From Patagioenas fasciata (Eukaryota > Chordata > Aves > Columbiformes > Columbidae), in the NCBI RefSeq assembly GCF_037038585.1, contig NC_092559.1, positions 6,293,488 to 6,357,487 of the forward strand: 64,000 nt of DNA. Direction: 5' to 3'. Positions 51,528-63,100 of the stretch are shown here, piece after piece (positions within the stretch are counted from its first letter, which is position 1; the number at the start of each line of letters is the position of its first letter). Position numbers and translations under genes: made by a program. The notes beneath the pieces are model-generated. The model was not told the DNA's origin and made no database searches. It was given only the letters and a program-made list of their open reading frames with translations.

Positions 51528-53545
51528 TACTGCTGTGGGTGTCTATCACAATCCACCAGCTCAGGGTGAGGACGTTGCCGAGGCCTCTCCAGCAGCTGAG
51601 AGCGGCCTCAGTCACAGGCCCTGGTTGCCGTGGGGGTTTGAGCTCCCCTGGTGTTTCTGGAAGGACGACTCAGCCAGACACAGTCCAGGAGGTTCACCAA
51701 GTGCATCCATGAGAACTTCCTGATGCAAAGGGTGGAGGAGCCGACTGGGAGAGGAGCTGCTGGACCTCATCCTCACTAACAAGGAGGGGCTGGTTGAAGC
51801 GGTAAAGGTTGAGGGCTGTCTTGGCTGCAGTGGCCATGAGATGGTGGAGTTCAGGATCTCATGTGGTAGGAACAGAATAACAAGCAGAATAGCAACCGTG
51901 GACTTCAGCAGGACCAACTTTGGCCTTTTCATGCAATTGCTGGGAGAAATCCCATGGACAAGGTTGCTTGAAGGTAAAGGGGCCCAAGATAGTTCGTTGG
52001 TTTTCAGGGACTGTTTCTACCGGGCACAAGATCAGAGCATCCCGACACGTAGGAAGTCAAGGAAGGGAGCCAGGAGACCTGCGTGGTTAAACAGGGAACT
52101 ACTGGGTGTGCTCAAGTGGAAAAAGAGAGTTTATAGATCATGGAAGGAGGGGCTGGCCACTTGGGGAGAATATCAGGCTGTTGTCAGAGGGTGTAGGGAG
52201 GCAACTAGGAAAGCTAAGGCCTCCTTAGAATGAAACCTGGCGAGAGGGGTCAAGGACAACAGGAAGAGCTTTTTCCAATACGTGGCAGATAAAACTAACA
52301 GCAGAGGCAATGTAGGCCCACTGATGAACGAGGTGGGTGCCCTGGTGACAGAAAATCCAGAGAAGGCAGAGTTACTGAATGCTTCTTTGTCTCTGTCTGC
52401 TCTGCCGGGGGCTGTCCTGATGAGCCCCGTACCGCTGAGGCCCCAGAGGAAAGCAGGACAATGGAGGAGTTTGCCTGGGTTGATGAGGACTGGGTTAGGG
52501 AGCAGTTAGGCAATCTGGACATCCATAAATCCATGGGTCTGGATGGGATGCACCCACAGGTGCTGAGGGAGTTGGCTGAGGTCATTGCTGGACTGCTCTC
52601 CATCATCTTTGCATATCAGGGATAAGAGGGTCATCAGGGGCAGTCAGCATGGCTTCACCAAGTGGAAGCCGTGCTTGACCAACGTCATAGACTTATATGA
52701 AGACAAAACAAGATGGATAGATGATGACAAAGCAGTGGATGTGGTCTACATTGACTTGAGTAAGGCATTTGACACAGTCTCCCACAGCATCCTCACAGCT
52801 AAACTGAGAGAGTGCGGTCTGGATGAGCGGGTAGTGAGGTGGACTGTGAACTGGCTGAAGGGAAGAAGCTGCAGAGTCGTGGTCAATGGGGCGGAGTCCA
52901 GTTGAGGCCTGGATCCAGTGCAGTGCCTCAGGGGTCAGTACTGGTGCCGGTATTATTCAATATATTCATCAATGATTTGCACAAGGGAATAGAGTGACTG
53001 TCAGCAAGTTTGCTGGTGACACCAAGCTGGGAGGAGTGGCTGACACTGGAAGCTGTGCTGCCATCCAGAGACCTGGACAGGCTGGAGAGTTGGGCGGGGA
53101 AAAATTTACTGAACTAGAACAAGGGCAAGTGTAGAGTCTTGAATCTGGGCAAGAACAACACCAGGTTCCAGTGTAAGCTGAGAACGAGCTGTTGGAGAGC
53201 AGTGTAGGGGAAAGGGATCTGGGGGTCCTGGGGACAGCAGGGTGACCATGAGCCAGCACTGGGCCCTTGTGACCAGGAAGGCCAATGGTACCTGGGGTGG
53301 GTTAGAAACGGGTGGTCAGTAGGTCAGAGAGGTTCTCCTGCCCCTCTGCTCTGCCCTGGGGAGACCACACCTGGAATATTGTGTCCAGTTGTGGCCTCTC
53401 AATTCCAAAAGGACAGGGAACTGCTGCAGAGAGTCCAGCGCAGCCACCAAGATACTGAAGGGAGTGGAGCATCTCCCGTGTGAGGAAAGGCTGAGGGAGC
53501 TGGGGCTCTGAAGCTGGAGGAGACTGAGGGGTGACCTCAATGAAT
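51528..53545 (+). mobile_element. CR1 LINE, long copy
   Basis: Endonuclease end (LLDLILTNKEGLVEAVKVEG), linker (ARRPAWLNRELLGVLKWKKR), reverse transcriptase ([55 protein letters not shown]) and the 3' block (ctggaatattgtgtccagtt) are in order on plus. It is interrupted by stops and shifts and lacks a clean tail at 53545. Confidence 0.93.
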
Positions 53546-53559
53546 GGACGAGAAAAGAT

Positions 53560-56203
53560 GATTCTCATACCAGTTTATATTTTACTAGCAAGAATACAAT
53601 GCTGGCAAGAAGTATTTCTGCAAAGCAGGCACAACTAACATCACTGATTACTTGAGTTTCTTTCAAAGGATGTGCCCCTAGAGCCCCAAGCACACCACGA
53701 GGGAACTCAGAGGGGACAGAGAAAGGGACATCCTGGGCTGCTCCTATGCTGCTGAGCTGGGCTGGGCTCCTGGGACAGAGGGAGCTCCTGGCAAGCGGCA
53801 GCGCTGCAGAGAGACAGCTCTGCCCAGGAGCAGCTCCTCTGCACACGCAGCAGGGCTGAGGGCTCTGCCTGCAGCACCGAGGGCACAGGAGCCAGGCAGA
53901 GAGAGGGAAATGCAGTCTGGGTGAGAGGATGCTGAGAGATCACTGGAAATGAAATCCTCTCAGATCTGAAGTCTGTGGCTGCAGGGCATTGCATCTGCAA
54001 ATCATGTTAGGACATCAGAAAGCTGTCACATTGCAGAGCCTGCAAGAGATGTGAGTAGAACTCTCAGAGATTCTCTGATGCAGAGGAGAGGATGTGCTGC
54101 AGAGCAGGGGTTGCCTTCTGCACTGTCAAGTGACAAGACGTGAATGCTGTGTTCTCCCCAGCATGGCTGTGGGGTGTAAATGTAAATGTGCAGGCAGGGG
54201 TGCCCAGGGCTGTCCTGCAGAGCAGGGTCCCTGCAGCCCAGGGCTGTGCCGGGGCAGGGACTCTGCCGCCTGCCAGGGTCAGCGCTCAGTCTACCTGGGA
54301 TTTCCCCCACGGTGCTGTGGGGAGAAGCTGTGGGTGGAAGACGCAAACCCTATCAGGGCAGGAAAGGTGCTTCTGCTGTGGAGAGGGTGCTGTGTGGGTC
54401 AGCACTGCTCACAGCTCCAGATCACCCCCAGCATTTTTCCAAGGGGATGCCTTAAGGACAAGATCAATGCGAGAATTACCAGACACATAAGGATCTTTCC
54501 GGAGCCTGTCTTTTCAGTTTCCTATCCCAAGGGGTGGGGGATGCAGGAAAGGATAAAATGAAAATGAGCTCTCATGCTTAAACAAGTCACTGAGACTCCT
54601 GAACTGCAACTCTGAGTGATCAGCACATCTGCCAGAAGGCTCATAACATCCCTTCACCACCCCTCTGCCTGTGCACAGCACCTGCATCACCTTGGCTGGA
54701 CCCCTCAGCCTAGTCTGACCTGTCCTGTTTTCCAGCCTGGAAACAGGAAGATGCCCCCAGGCAGTGCCCTGTGAACAGGCAGGATCTGTAGGGCCAGGGG
54801 GAGGGCACAGAGGGTGGGATGGGGTCTGTGAGCACTGACAGGGAAGAGACATGGACAGGGAAACACCTCCCAGGGGCAGAATCTCCAGGCAGCAGGGAAA
54901 TGATCAAAAATGAGAGGAAACTAAACCCGGAATTGTTATGAGAGGGAGAGCAGAGAAAAGTCCCTGTGATCCCCTGCAGTGCAGATCCCTCCTGTGAGCA
55001 GCCCCCTGGCCTCCTGTCCCACCCAGCAAAGCCTCTGCCCTCAGGGCCGGGGGCTCCAAGGCATGAAGCAGCTCCTGTGCAGCCAGAGCTCCAGTTCCTC
55101 TGCAGAGCACAGGGGCTGAGAGCAGCTGCCCGGCAATGTTGGTGTCTGGGAGGTGGCTGCACAGCTGGGGAAGGGTGACGCTGTCTGAGTGCCCGGCTGC
55201 CTCTGCCCTGGCCTCTCTCACACCCACCCTCACCGCATTGTCCTTCTTGCTCCCCTGCTCTGGGTCACTGCTGTTGGGATCTTGTTCTTGCTCTCAGGCT
55301 CTCTGGGGATGGCAGTTTCAGCTGCAGAGTCACAGCCTGATCTTGTGGGTCCTTTCCTGCAGGTGTGTCCATGGGAACATGTGTCCCAGCTTTGCTCTGA
55401 CCTGTGGGGTGTGGGCAATGCAGTCTGTGGGGCTGGTGTGTGAGCTGAGGCTCCCTGAATCAAACGCCTTCATTAGGACTATTGGCTGTCTGCTTGCGGT
55501 TTCGTTCCAAGCTGTGAGCTTCCCTCCAGGATGCAAACCTGTCCTCCAGCATCTGTGTGTTCTCTGAAAGCACCATAATGAAGGCAGAGGTGCTGATCTC
55601 AGCAGTGTCTGCGGGCTTTTCAGGGTAACATGGGAGTGTGATCAGGCTCCATCTCAGAAAGGTGCCAGCCCAGGGCAGCTGGAGCAAGAGAGGGGGACAG
55701 ACCAGCTGCCCTCACTCTGCACTGACCCACAGGCATTGTCTGGTCTCGCAGGACTCGCTCTGTTCTCCCTGAGTGCAGCAGAAATGCTGAGGGTTTCTGA
55801 CACCCAAGAACACTTTCATGGGTGGGAGGGGAGAAGGAGTTGTAGAAACACCAAACCTCTCAAACTCCGTTTCTCAGGCCTGGAGGTGCAGATGCTGACA
55901 GCCCCTTCTGCACCAGGAGCGGTTCCAGCTGACAAAGCTGAACCCCAGCACTGGCCCCTGCCCCACCCAATCACACAAGGTCAGGCTGACTGATCAAGAG
56001 CCCGTGGGCAGGGACCCTGCTCTTCATTGCACACTCATCAAGCACCGATGAGGGCTCCAGCCAGGACGTTCTGCTGGGAAAATAGAAGTGTCTCTTTGTG
56101 GGAGGGTCTGTGGGACATGGCTTTGGTTTCTCCCAGAGAAGTCTCATCTAAACTATCACTGTCTTTTCCTCCTTGCCAAGGTCCTCATGCCCAGAGACAG
56201 CAA
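53560..56203 (+). repeat. OR segmental duplication, 5' flank copy 2
   Basis: It matches the flank of the first OR: 53735-53850 to 38330-38430, and 54190-54430 to 38700-38950, the latter with gtccctgca, gactctgccgcctgccaggg and tgcttctgctgtggagagg. It ends at the acceptor before the second OR. A sizeable non-matching stretch (about 54440-56080) shows the copies have diverged by insertion or deletion. Confidence 0.72.
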
Positions 56204-57157
56204 ATGTCCAACAGCAGCTCCATCACCCAGTTCCTCCTCCTGCCGTTCACAGACACACGGGAGCTGCAGCTCTTGCATTTCTGGCTCTTCCTGGGCATCT
56301 ACCTGGCTGCCCTCCTGGGCAACGGCCTCATCATCACCACCATAGCCTGGGACCGGCACCTCCATACCCCCATGTACTTCTTCCTCCTCAACCTCTCCCT
56401 CCTTGACCTGGGCTCCATCTCCACTACCCTCCCCAAATCCATGGCGAATTTCCTCTGGAACACCAGGACCATTTCTTATATGGGATGTGCTGCCCAAGTC
56501 TTTCTGTTTTCCTTTTTCATTTCAGCAGAGTTTTATCTCCTCACCATCATGTCGTACGACCGCTACATTGCCATCTGCAAACCCCTGCACTACGGGACCC
56601 TCCTGGGCAGCAGAGCTTGTGTCCACATGGCAGCAGCTGCCTGGGCCACTGGGTTTCTCAGTGCTCTGCTGCACACGGCCAATACATTTTCACTGCCACT
56701 GTGCAAGGGCAATGCCCTGGACCAGTTCTTCTGTGAAATCCCCCACATCCTCAAGCTCTCCTGCTCACACTCCTACCTCAGGGAACTTGGGCTTTTTGTG
56801 GTCAGTGTCTTAGTAGCCTTTTCGTGTTTTGTTTTCGTTCTTTTCTCCTATGTGCAGATCTTCAGGGCCGTGCTGAGGATCCCCTCTGAGCAGGGACGGC
56901 ACAAAGCCTTTTCCACCTGCCTCCCTCACCTGGCCGTGGTCTCCCTGTATGTCAGCACTGGCATATTCACCTACCTGAAGCCCCCCTCCATCTCCTCCCC
57001 ATCCCTGGATCTGGTGGTGTCTGTTCTGTACTCGGTGGTGCCTCCAGCCGTGAACCCCCTCATCTACAGCATGAGGAACCAGGAGATCAAGGATGCCCTG
57101 TGCAAACTGATGACTGATATTTTCCTGAAGCAAGTCTTTTCGTCAGCTTCTGCATAG
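56204..57157 (+). CDS. Olfactory receptor, OR14-like, intact, paralogue of the OR at 39944
   Basis: This 317-aa single-exon seven-transmembrane receptor starts MSNSSSITQF with an N-glycosylation site (NSS, 3-5). It keeps LHTPMYFFLLNLSLLD, MSYDRYIAICKPLHY, KAFSTCLPHLAVVSLY and NPLIYSMRN. The ATG at 56204 is chosen by analogy with its paralogue; the acceptor-like ttttcctccttgccaag precedes it by 23 bp, and the upstream in-frame ATGs belong to flank. AATAAA lies at 57353. Compared with the first OR it is nearly identical in TM1-2 and TM4/extracellular loop 2 but differs in TM3 (SFFISAEFYL), TM5 (VVSVLVAFSCFVFVLFSYVQ) and the C-tail. An odorant GPCR is the expected role; the ligand is unknown. 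Confidence 0.95.
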   Translation: MSNSSSITQFLLLPFTDTRELQLLHFWLFLGIYLAALLGNGLIITTIAWDRHLHTPMYFFLLNLSLLDLGSISTTLPKSMANFLWNTRTISYMGCAAQVFLFSFFISAEFYLLTIMSYDRYIAICKPLHYGTLLGSRACVHMAAAAWATGFLSALLHTANTFSLPLCKGNALDQFFCEIPHILKLSCSHSYLRELGLFVVSVLVAFSCFVFVLFSYVQIFRAVLRIPSEQGRHKAFSTCLPHLAVVSLYVSTGIFTYLKPPSISSPSLDLVVSVLYSVVPPAVNPLIYSMRNQEIKDALCKLMTDIFLKQVFSSASA

Positions 57158-59030
57158 TAGTTATAGAACAATTCATTGTATTACATCTTCCCTTTTTGTG
57201 TGGTTTGTTTGTTTCTTTGTTTGTGGTTTGTTTTTCTTCTTTAATTTTGCCTTTTTTTTTTTGTGATGGTGGTTTATTTTTAGTCACTAGAATATTGTCA
57301 TCCCCTTTGTAATTCACTCTCTTATGTGCCTTTCTGTCTGAGTGGATTTTTAAATAAAGAGTTGTTTTTATGTGTTTAACCATAACAACGGCCACCACAA
57401 ATATTTGGGAATATTTCCTGAAATCCTTACTCCAAGGTATTTTTGGAGCTGCAGGGACAGTTTGTGTGTTTGTATGGAAGGAAATGAAGTCCAGGTACGG
57501 CAGTGTCACTGGGGAGCACCATCTCTGGATCTTCGGGGGCTGTTTTTTTTCCACTTCCACAGTTTCCTTCCCACCCCTTGTGTTGGTTCAAGGCTTGAGT
57601 ACTCTGGCAGCTTGGTCACCATCCTGCTGTGTGTGAGACCTGTAACCGCAGGCAAGGACAGGCAATGGGCACTGCTGTGACAGAGCTGGCGTGCATAATG
57701 AAGGGTGATCTCCTCAGGACAGTGCCTGTATGTTTATGTGTTTTTACAGAGTTTTTCTCAAGAACAAGCCCAAGAAAGTTGCGCACAGATGCAAACCCCA
57801 TTGTACAGCTGAACAGTGTGTGTGTGCAGGGCTGGCACACAGCAGTGTCCCTTCACAGCCAGGCCTCCTGCCAGAGACCTGCAGGACCAGCAGAGCAGGG
57901 GCTGGGCTGTGCCCCTGTGCACTGGACACCCCTTTGGAAGGAGCCTCAGGTCAATCATCATGCACTGGCCCCTCAGGACTACCGTTTCTAACCCTGGCCT
58001 CCCACCTTAGCTCAGAGAGGTTGTTCTTCTTTCCATGAAGATACATTGAATGAATAGGTCTGAAGTCCATGTTGCACTGTACAGGTGAGTTGTAAACATG
58101 CACATCATGTATGTGAGGTGAATGAACCCAAGCGAGCACAAATGCCATCAGCTATTCCTTGGGGGTACCATGAAGGCCTGCTTCCTGAACTGGGATCTTC
58201 TTCCTTGACCAAGGTCCATGTGTCCGTTCCTCATGATGTGGGAAATCTGAGATGAGTACAGAGCAGGTGACACACCAAAGGGATGAGATACTTCCCATCC
58301 TTTGAGTGTCGTACCAGGAGGCCAGAAGGACACTGTGACTCCTGCCTCTGTGTGAAAAAGGGACAGACTCAGTCTCTGAACATCCCTGGGTGCATAAGAA
58401 GTCCACAAGGCCAAATCAGATGCGGATGCTTGATGGAACCCTGATAGTTCTGTTTGTGACTCCAGGAACAAACCCCATTGGATCAATGAGATTCATCTCA
58501 GCTGCCTTGGACAGGATCATTTGAAGTGCTCCAGTCTGCTACATCACCCTCAACCGTGATTCCGGATTGTGCTCTCAAATGTGTCATAGAAACCAGAATG
58601 GCTCTGGGATCTTTAGAAAATGCAGACCCTTCTTGAAGAAGAGCAGGAATAGGAACTGGGAGAATTACAGGCTGGCCACCCTACCTCCCTCCCTGGGAAG
58701 GGGATGGGACAGGTGGTCCTGAAGCCATTTCCAGGAATGTGAAGGACAAGGAAGGGATTGCTGAACCTGAATGGACAGGGGAAAGAAAGGCATGTTGTGT
58801 ACAGGGTGTTTGGAAGGCTCAGACATGGTCTGCTTCTGACCAGAGTGGTGCTGATGTGGTTCAAGAAGTGGATGCTGGGTGGGAAGTTGGCTGGGTGGGA
58901 AGTTGGCACAAATATCATCAGTGGTACAAAGTCCTTTGTACAGCCGGTTACTGGTGTCATCTCTCAGTGACCAGCACTTGGACAACACTGTTGAACATCC
59001 TTATTCTCATCTTCTATGACATAACACAGA
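57158..59030 (+). repeat. OR segmental duplication, 3' flank copy 3
   Basis: The 3' UTR and flank of the second OR. Colinear matches are 57360-57690 to 43730-44020, 57790-58200 to 41700-42190, and 58450-59000 to 44440-44990. It is the only copy in which receptor and full 3' flank stay together without an inserted CR1. Confidence 0.75.
58450..59030 (+). mobile_element. Degenerate CR1-related LINE, unit copy 3
   Basis: Closely parallel to 44440-44990 (aggaacaaaccccattggat, ttcatctcagctgccttgga, caggggaaagaaaggcatgt). It carries a small tandem duplication of gctgggtgggaagttg near 58875-58905. It is an old reverse-transcriptase fragment travelling with the OR duplication. Confidence 0.6.
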
Positions 59031-59039
59031 GCACGAGAA

Positions 59040-59780
59040 ATCACCCAGAAGGAGCTGGAGATCAGTCCATCTCCTTTTGTTTCAAGGAACAGAGCATGAG
59101 AGTGGAGACACATCAGTCAATGTATGGAAGTATCAGGGTGAGAGCAAGGGGAGGAAGCGAGATTGGTGTCTACAGCCTGTAGCGAAACAAAAGCAGCTGT
59201 GGGACAGTGTAGGACAACCTGTGGTGGAGATGGCAAAGGGCACTGGCAAGGCTGGATGTCACCAAGAGAACCCAAGTCTTTGTCCCCTTGGCTATGGCCA
59301 TGGCCTCTGCCACCAAGGCCTGTGAGGAGACGTTGTCCTCAGGCACTGGGGCACCTCATGGCCTCCTTGCACACCCCCAGGAAGGCTGGGAACTGTCACA
59401 CCATTGTCCTTCACTCAGCATCATACAGCCCACATCCCCCTGGCCCAGGAAGAGCCCTGAGCACTGTGTGAGGGACAGGATCTGCCTTCCCAGGGGCTGG
59501 GGGTCAGGCCTTGGCCTCTCTGCTTCACCCAACAAAACCAGGGTTTTCTCAGCACCTCAGCTGCCTGCACATTTCCCTTTGTTTATCTGCCACCATGGCC
59601 TCCAATTCTCTGCTCTAACGAGTCCCTGGGGAGGCTCTGCTGGTACTTGTCCTCAGTGGAACTCATTAATACTTCAAGGTACTTAGTACTTTTTCTTCTG
59701 GCTTTGACTTCTGGAAAGGTTTGTGCAACCTCCTCTCAGCACCTGAGTAATGTTCAAGGACTGAGCACCAAATCACCATG
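59040..59780 (+). repeat. OR segmental duplication, 5' flank copy 3 (start)
   Basis: 59130-59520 matches 37660-38060. The unit then fades and no OR follows before the window ends, so a further receptor was lost or never copied here. Confidence 0.65.
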
Positions 59781-61724
59781 GAGCTCATTACACTGAATAA
59801 AGCTCTAACAAACCATGTCTCTTCTTGTAATTTACTTCTAGTCTTGTACTGCCAATTAGGGAAGTGTCCTAGTGTAGTTATGGAGAAAGATTTCAAAAAT
59901 CTGCTAATAAAATGCATTTTTTGGTTAAAGGGTGTATTTTATTACTTTTCAGTGTGGAGAAGTGCTGACTGCAGCATTATCTGATGTGGATCCAGGGTCT
60001 CTCCTAAGCAGGTCTGGACTGGCTGGAGAAGCTGTCCCCTGAGGTCTCACACCGTGTGCACAACCTTGCTCCTCACCTCCCCAACCCCATCGTTTCTCTC
60101 ATGGCCCCCTGGGCCTTGCATCCCTTTTCCTTACACCAGACTTCTCCACTGCAGTCTGCAGCTGGATGTGCCAGCTCCTTTGCACCAGCTCCCACCTGCT
60201 CTCCTTGGAGACCTGGCTGCACACAGCAAACAGGGACTTTGCTTTACCTTTGAACAATCGAAATAACACTGATAAGAGTAATGGTTAAAAAAACCCACAT
60301 TCCTCAACTGTACATCAGGGACAAACTGCCACCACTGAGGTTCACCTTCTCCAAGGCAGAACCATGCAAGAAATGTTGTAGACAGAAAGAAAATTATGAA
60401 ATAAACACAATAAAAGAATTGGCTAAAGACAGAATTAGACAGACTACTGAATGACAAGGAAGCTTTTAACTCCTTGAAGCTGAAAGCAGCAACTGGATTG
60501 TTGACAAGTGTCTGAGTGATCAAACAGTAAGAGGAAGGGAAACCCAGAGAGAAATTGCAAGTGCTTGTGTGCAGATCAGCTGCTGGAAATGGGATTTCAG
60601 ACATGGTCAGTTTAGTTAGGGCAGGAGGAAATACCTGGAGGATGAGGGAGATCAGATGCACAGATAACAGAGTGCTGAGAAGGCAAAACTAGTGGAGGAT
60701 CAGAAGCCTGAAAAGTCATCAGAAGACTGAAAAGTCTCATTTTGATCTCATGGGAAAACACTTCTATTTAAGGTATTCAAAACAAAGAGAGGAGAATTAC
60801 AACACCAACAACTTTTGATGTTTAAAGTTACAAAACACATTTCCTTCATCTACATCTTTCAATTGGTTTCTTTTTCCCTTCATTTTTAAAAAAATGTTCT
60901 CTAGATTTCTCTCCTACCAAAGCCTCCAGCATAAAGAAAAATAATCCTTGTGTCTTGCACAGAGTCGAAGGCACCAAACAATCCACTGCCATGGACTGCC
61001 AGTGCCACTTTTTACCCTTGGCACACAGTGAGTCCTGCTGGAAGCTCTTGGCCACTCTTGCCTGATGGAGGAAAGATGGATAAAAAGGTGAATTGAACTG
61101 TTCTCTGTTTAGATGGCCATGTTGACAGTGATCTCAACAGATGTGTGTTATCTGTCTTTCTACATGATCATGAGGTAAATAATACATTTATGTGTTGGCA
61201 AATATATAGTAAAATATATATTTGTGTCCAGTTACTCAGCAAAATACATTTCCTACCAGCACTCTGAATCTTTCTTCTGAGGAAATGCTGCCTCCCAAGC
61301 CTCTGTGACTGGAAGCAGGAATCTGGAGGAGATCAATGCAGCAGTGGATGGGGATCAAGTCAGAGGTCACTGGAACTAACACAAACCATTCCAACCTATG
61401 GGACAGCAGGGGCAGCATCCCAGGAGCTGAGACAGCAGGACGATGTCACAGGGAGGCCACTCTCCACCATCTTGGAAAGCTCATGGAGACTGGGGGGACT
61501 CCCTGACCACTGACTGGCAGCTCTCACACAGTGTGTGCACTTTTCAGAATGGCCAATGGGTGAGCAGGGGAACTAAGGGCTGTGCCCCAGAATATGTCCA
61601 CTGGGACCCCATTTCTGGGTGTCTGGAAGAGAAGGTGACGGGGTTTACCCAGGGCAGGCTGTGCCTGTCCATGCTCTTTGTTTTCTGTGATTAAAGGATA
61701 GGGTTTGGATGTGGGCAGAGCAGT
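59781..61724. other. No recognised gene; contains the inverted partner of 47350-47540
   Basis: AT-richer DNA. The part at about 60440-60650 resembles 47350-47540 in reverse orientation. Minus-strand frames here are not supported by any domain. Confidence 0.4.
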
Positions 61725-62075
61725 GGTGGTCTGATACTTGGAAGTCAGCAAGGCATTCGGTGTCATCCCCCACAACATTACTGTGTTCAAGGTAGGATAT
61801 TATGGTCTGTGTCAGTGTGTAAGTAGATGGGTAAAAAGCAATCTGGATGGTTGGGCTTAGAAAGGTGCTATACAAAGTGAGAAACTTTCCAGTCCTGAGG
61901 ACAGTCAAGCACTGGAAGCTGTTTCCCAGGAGTGCGCACTCACTCTGTCCCAGAAAGTGACCAAGATGTGTTCGGATCAAGCCCTGAGTAATCTGGTCTG
62001 ACCCTGCTTTGAGCGGGAGGTTGGTCAAGACATTTCCTGTCATCACATTCAGCCTGAATGACGCTGTCCTTTCAT
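61725..62075 (+). mobile_element. CR1-family LINE 3' fragment
   Basis: A weak reverse-transcriptase trace (LEVSKAFGVIPHNITVFKVG, compare LDFSKAFDTVPHxxL) is followed by a CR1-like 3' block (ggatcaagccctgagtaatc, tgaccctgctttgagcggga). Confidence 0.65.
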
Positions 62076-62924
62076 CCCCTTCATGTTTTCAGTTTAGACA
62101 AAGCTCTCAGGTGCTTCCTGACCACAGGAATAATTCACATGAGGTGCAGGGCTGCTTTACAAGTTCCTTAAACAGCCCTGACCACAACTTTTGCATCACT
62201 TTTCCTTTGCCCCAACCCAGGGTCTTTTTTGCTGTCCTAATTCCCTTGCAGAAAGAGCTGCCCATATTGCTAACCCTTTCAGAGCAGGTTGTTCAAGAGG
62301 TGTCAGCATCCATGTACAGAGTGTGCACATCAGCCAGACAGCAAAGCCACCATTACAGAAATGGACACGAGGCTCTTGACCAGCTCCTTGAACTCAGATA
62401 TCAGCGTGACATGTCTGCTGAGATTCCAGGGAACACCTGAACTGTAAGTGCAGAGCATATGAGTCCTCGATGGGTGACTTGTCTCCTGACCCACGTGGTG
62501 CTTTAGGCTGTGAGGAGAATCAAAACCAGCCATTTGACTGGGGTAGTTCCATTTTACACGTGTCACACAGGGCAGATGAAGGGAGCTCAGAACTCCAGAC
62601 TCTGCTGCACAGCTGGGACTGCAGAGACTGGAAATGCAGGTGACAGTGTGTGTCAGTGCACACCACATAAAGATTCTGGCATCCTTTGTGCCTTTGTACC
62701 AAAGCCCAGCCTGCTCAGATTTTGAAAGGATTGCTCCAAAGCCTGGTGACCCAAATCTCTACAACTGTCTCTCCTCAACAGCCTTTTACCCCAGGAAGGG
62801 GAAAACTGCCAATGCAGGCACCAAACCAATGCCCAACCTGCCTGGAGAGCCAGGGCAGTTGTGCCACACAACAGCAGCCTCTGAGGGAAGCTGGAGGTGA
62901 TGGAATTGAAATGGTTCCAACCCA
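62076..62924. other. No recognised gene
   Basis: Only chance frames up to 143 codons with no recognisable domain. Confidence 0.4.
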
Positions 62925-63100
62925 AATCATAGAATCATGCCATCATAGAATTATTTATTTTGGAAAAGACCCTTAACAATATAGAGTACAAATGTAAATC
63001 AAATCCCTAATCGCCACATCTCCACATCTTCTAAATACCTCCAGCAATGGAAGCTCCAGTCCTGAGCTGGCAGGACACCATTGGCTGCAGTTGGACATAA
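62925..63100 (-). mobile_element. CR1 LINE 3'-end fragment, antisense
   Basis: aaatcatagaatcatgccat, agaattatttattttggaaa and cttctaaatacctccagcaa are the reverse of the CR1 3' terminus, with its repeated tail at the high-frequency end. Confidence 0.85.
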
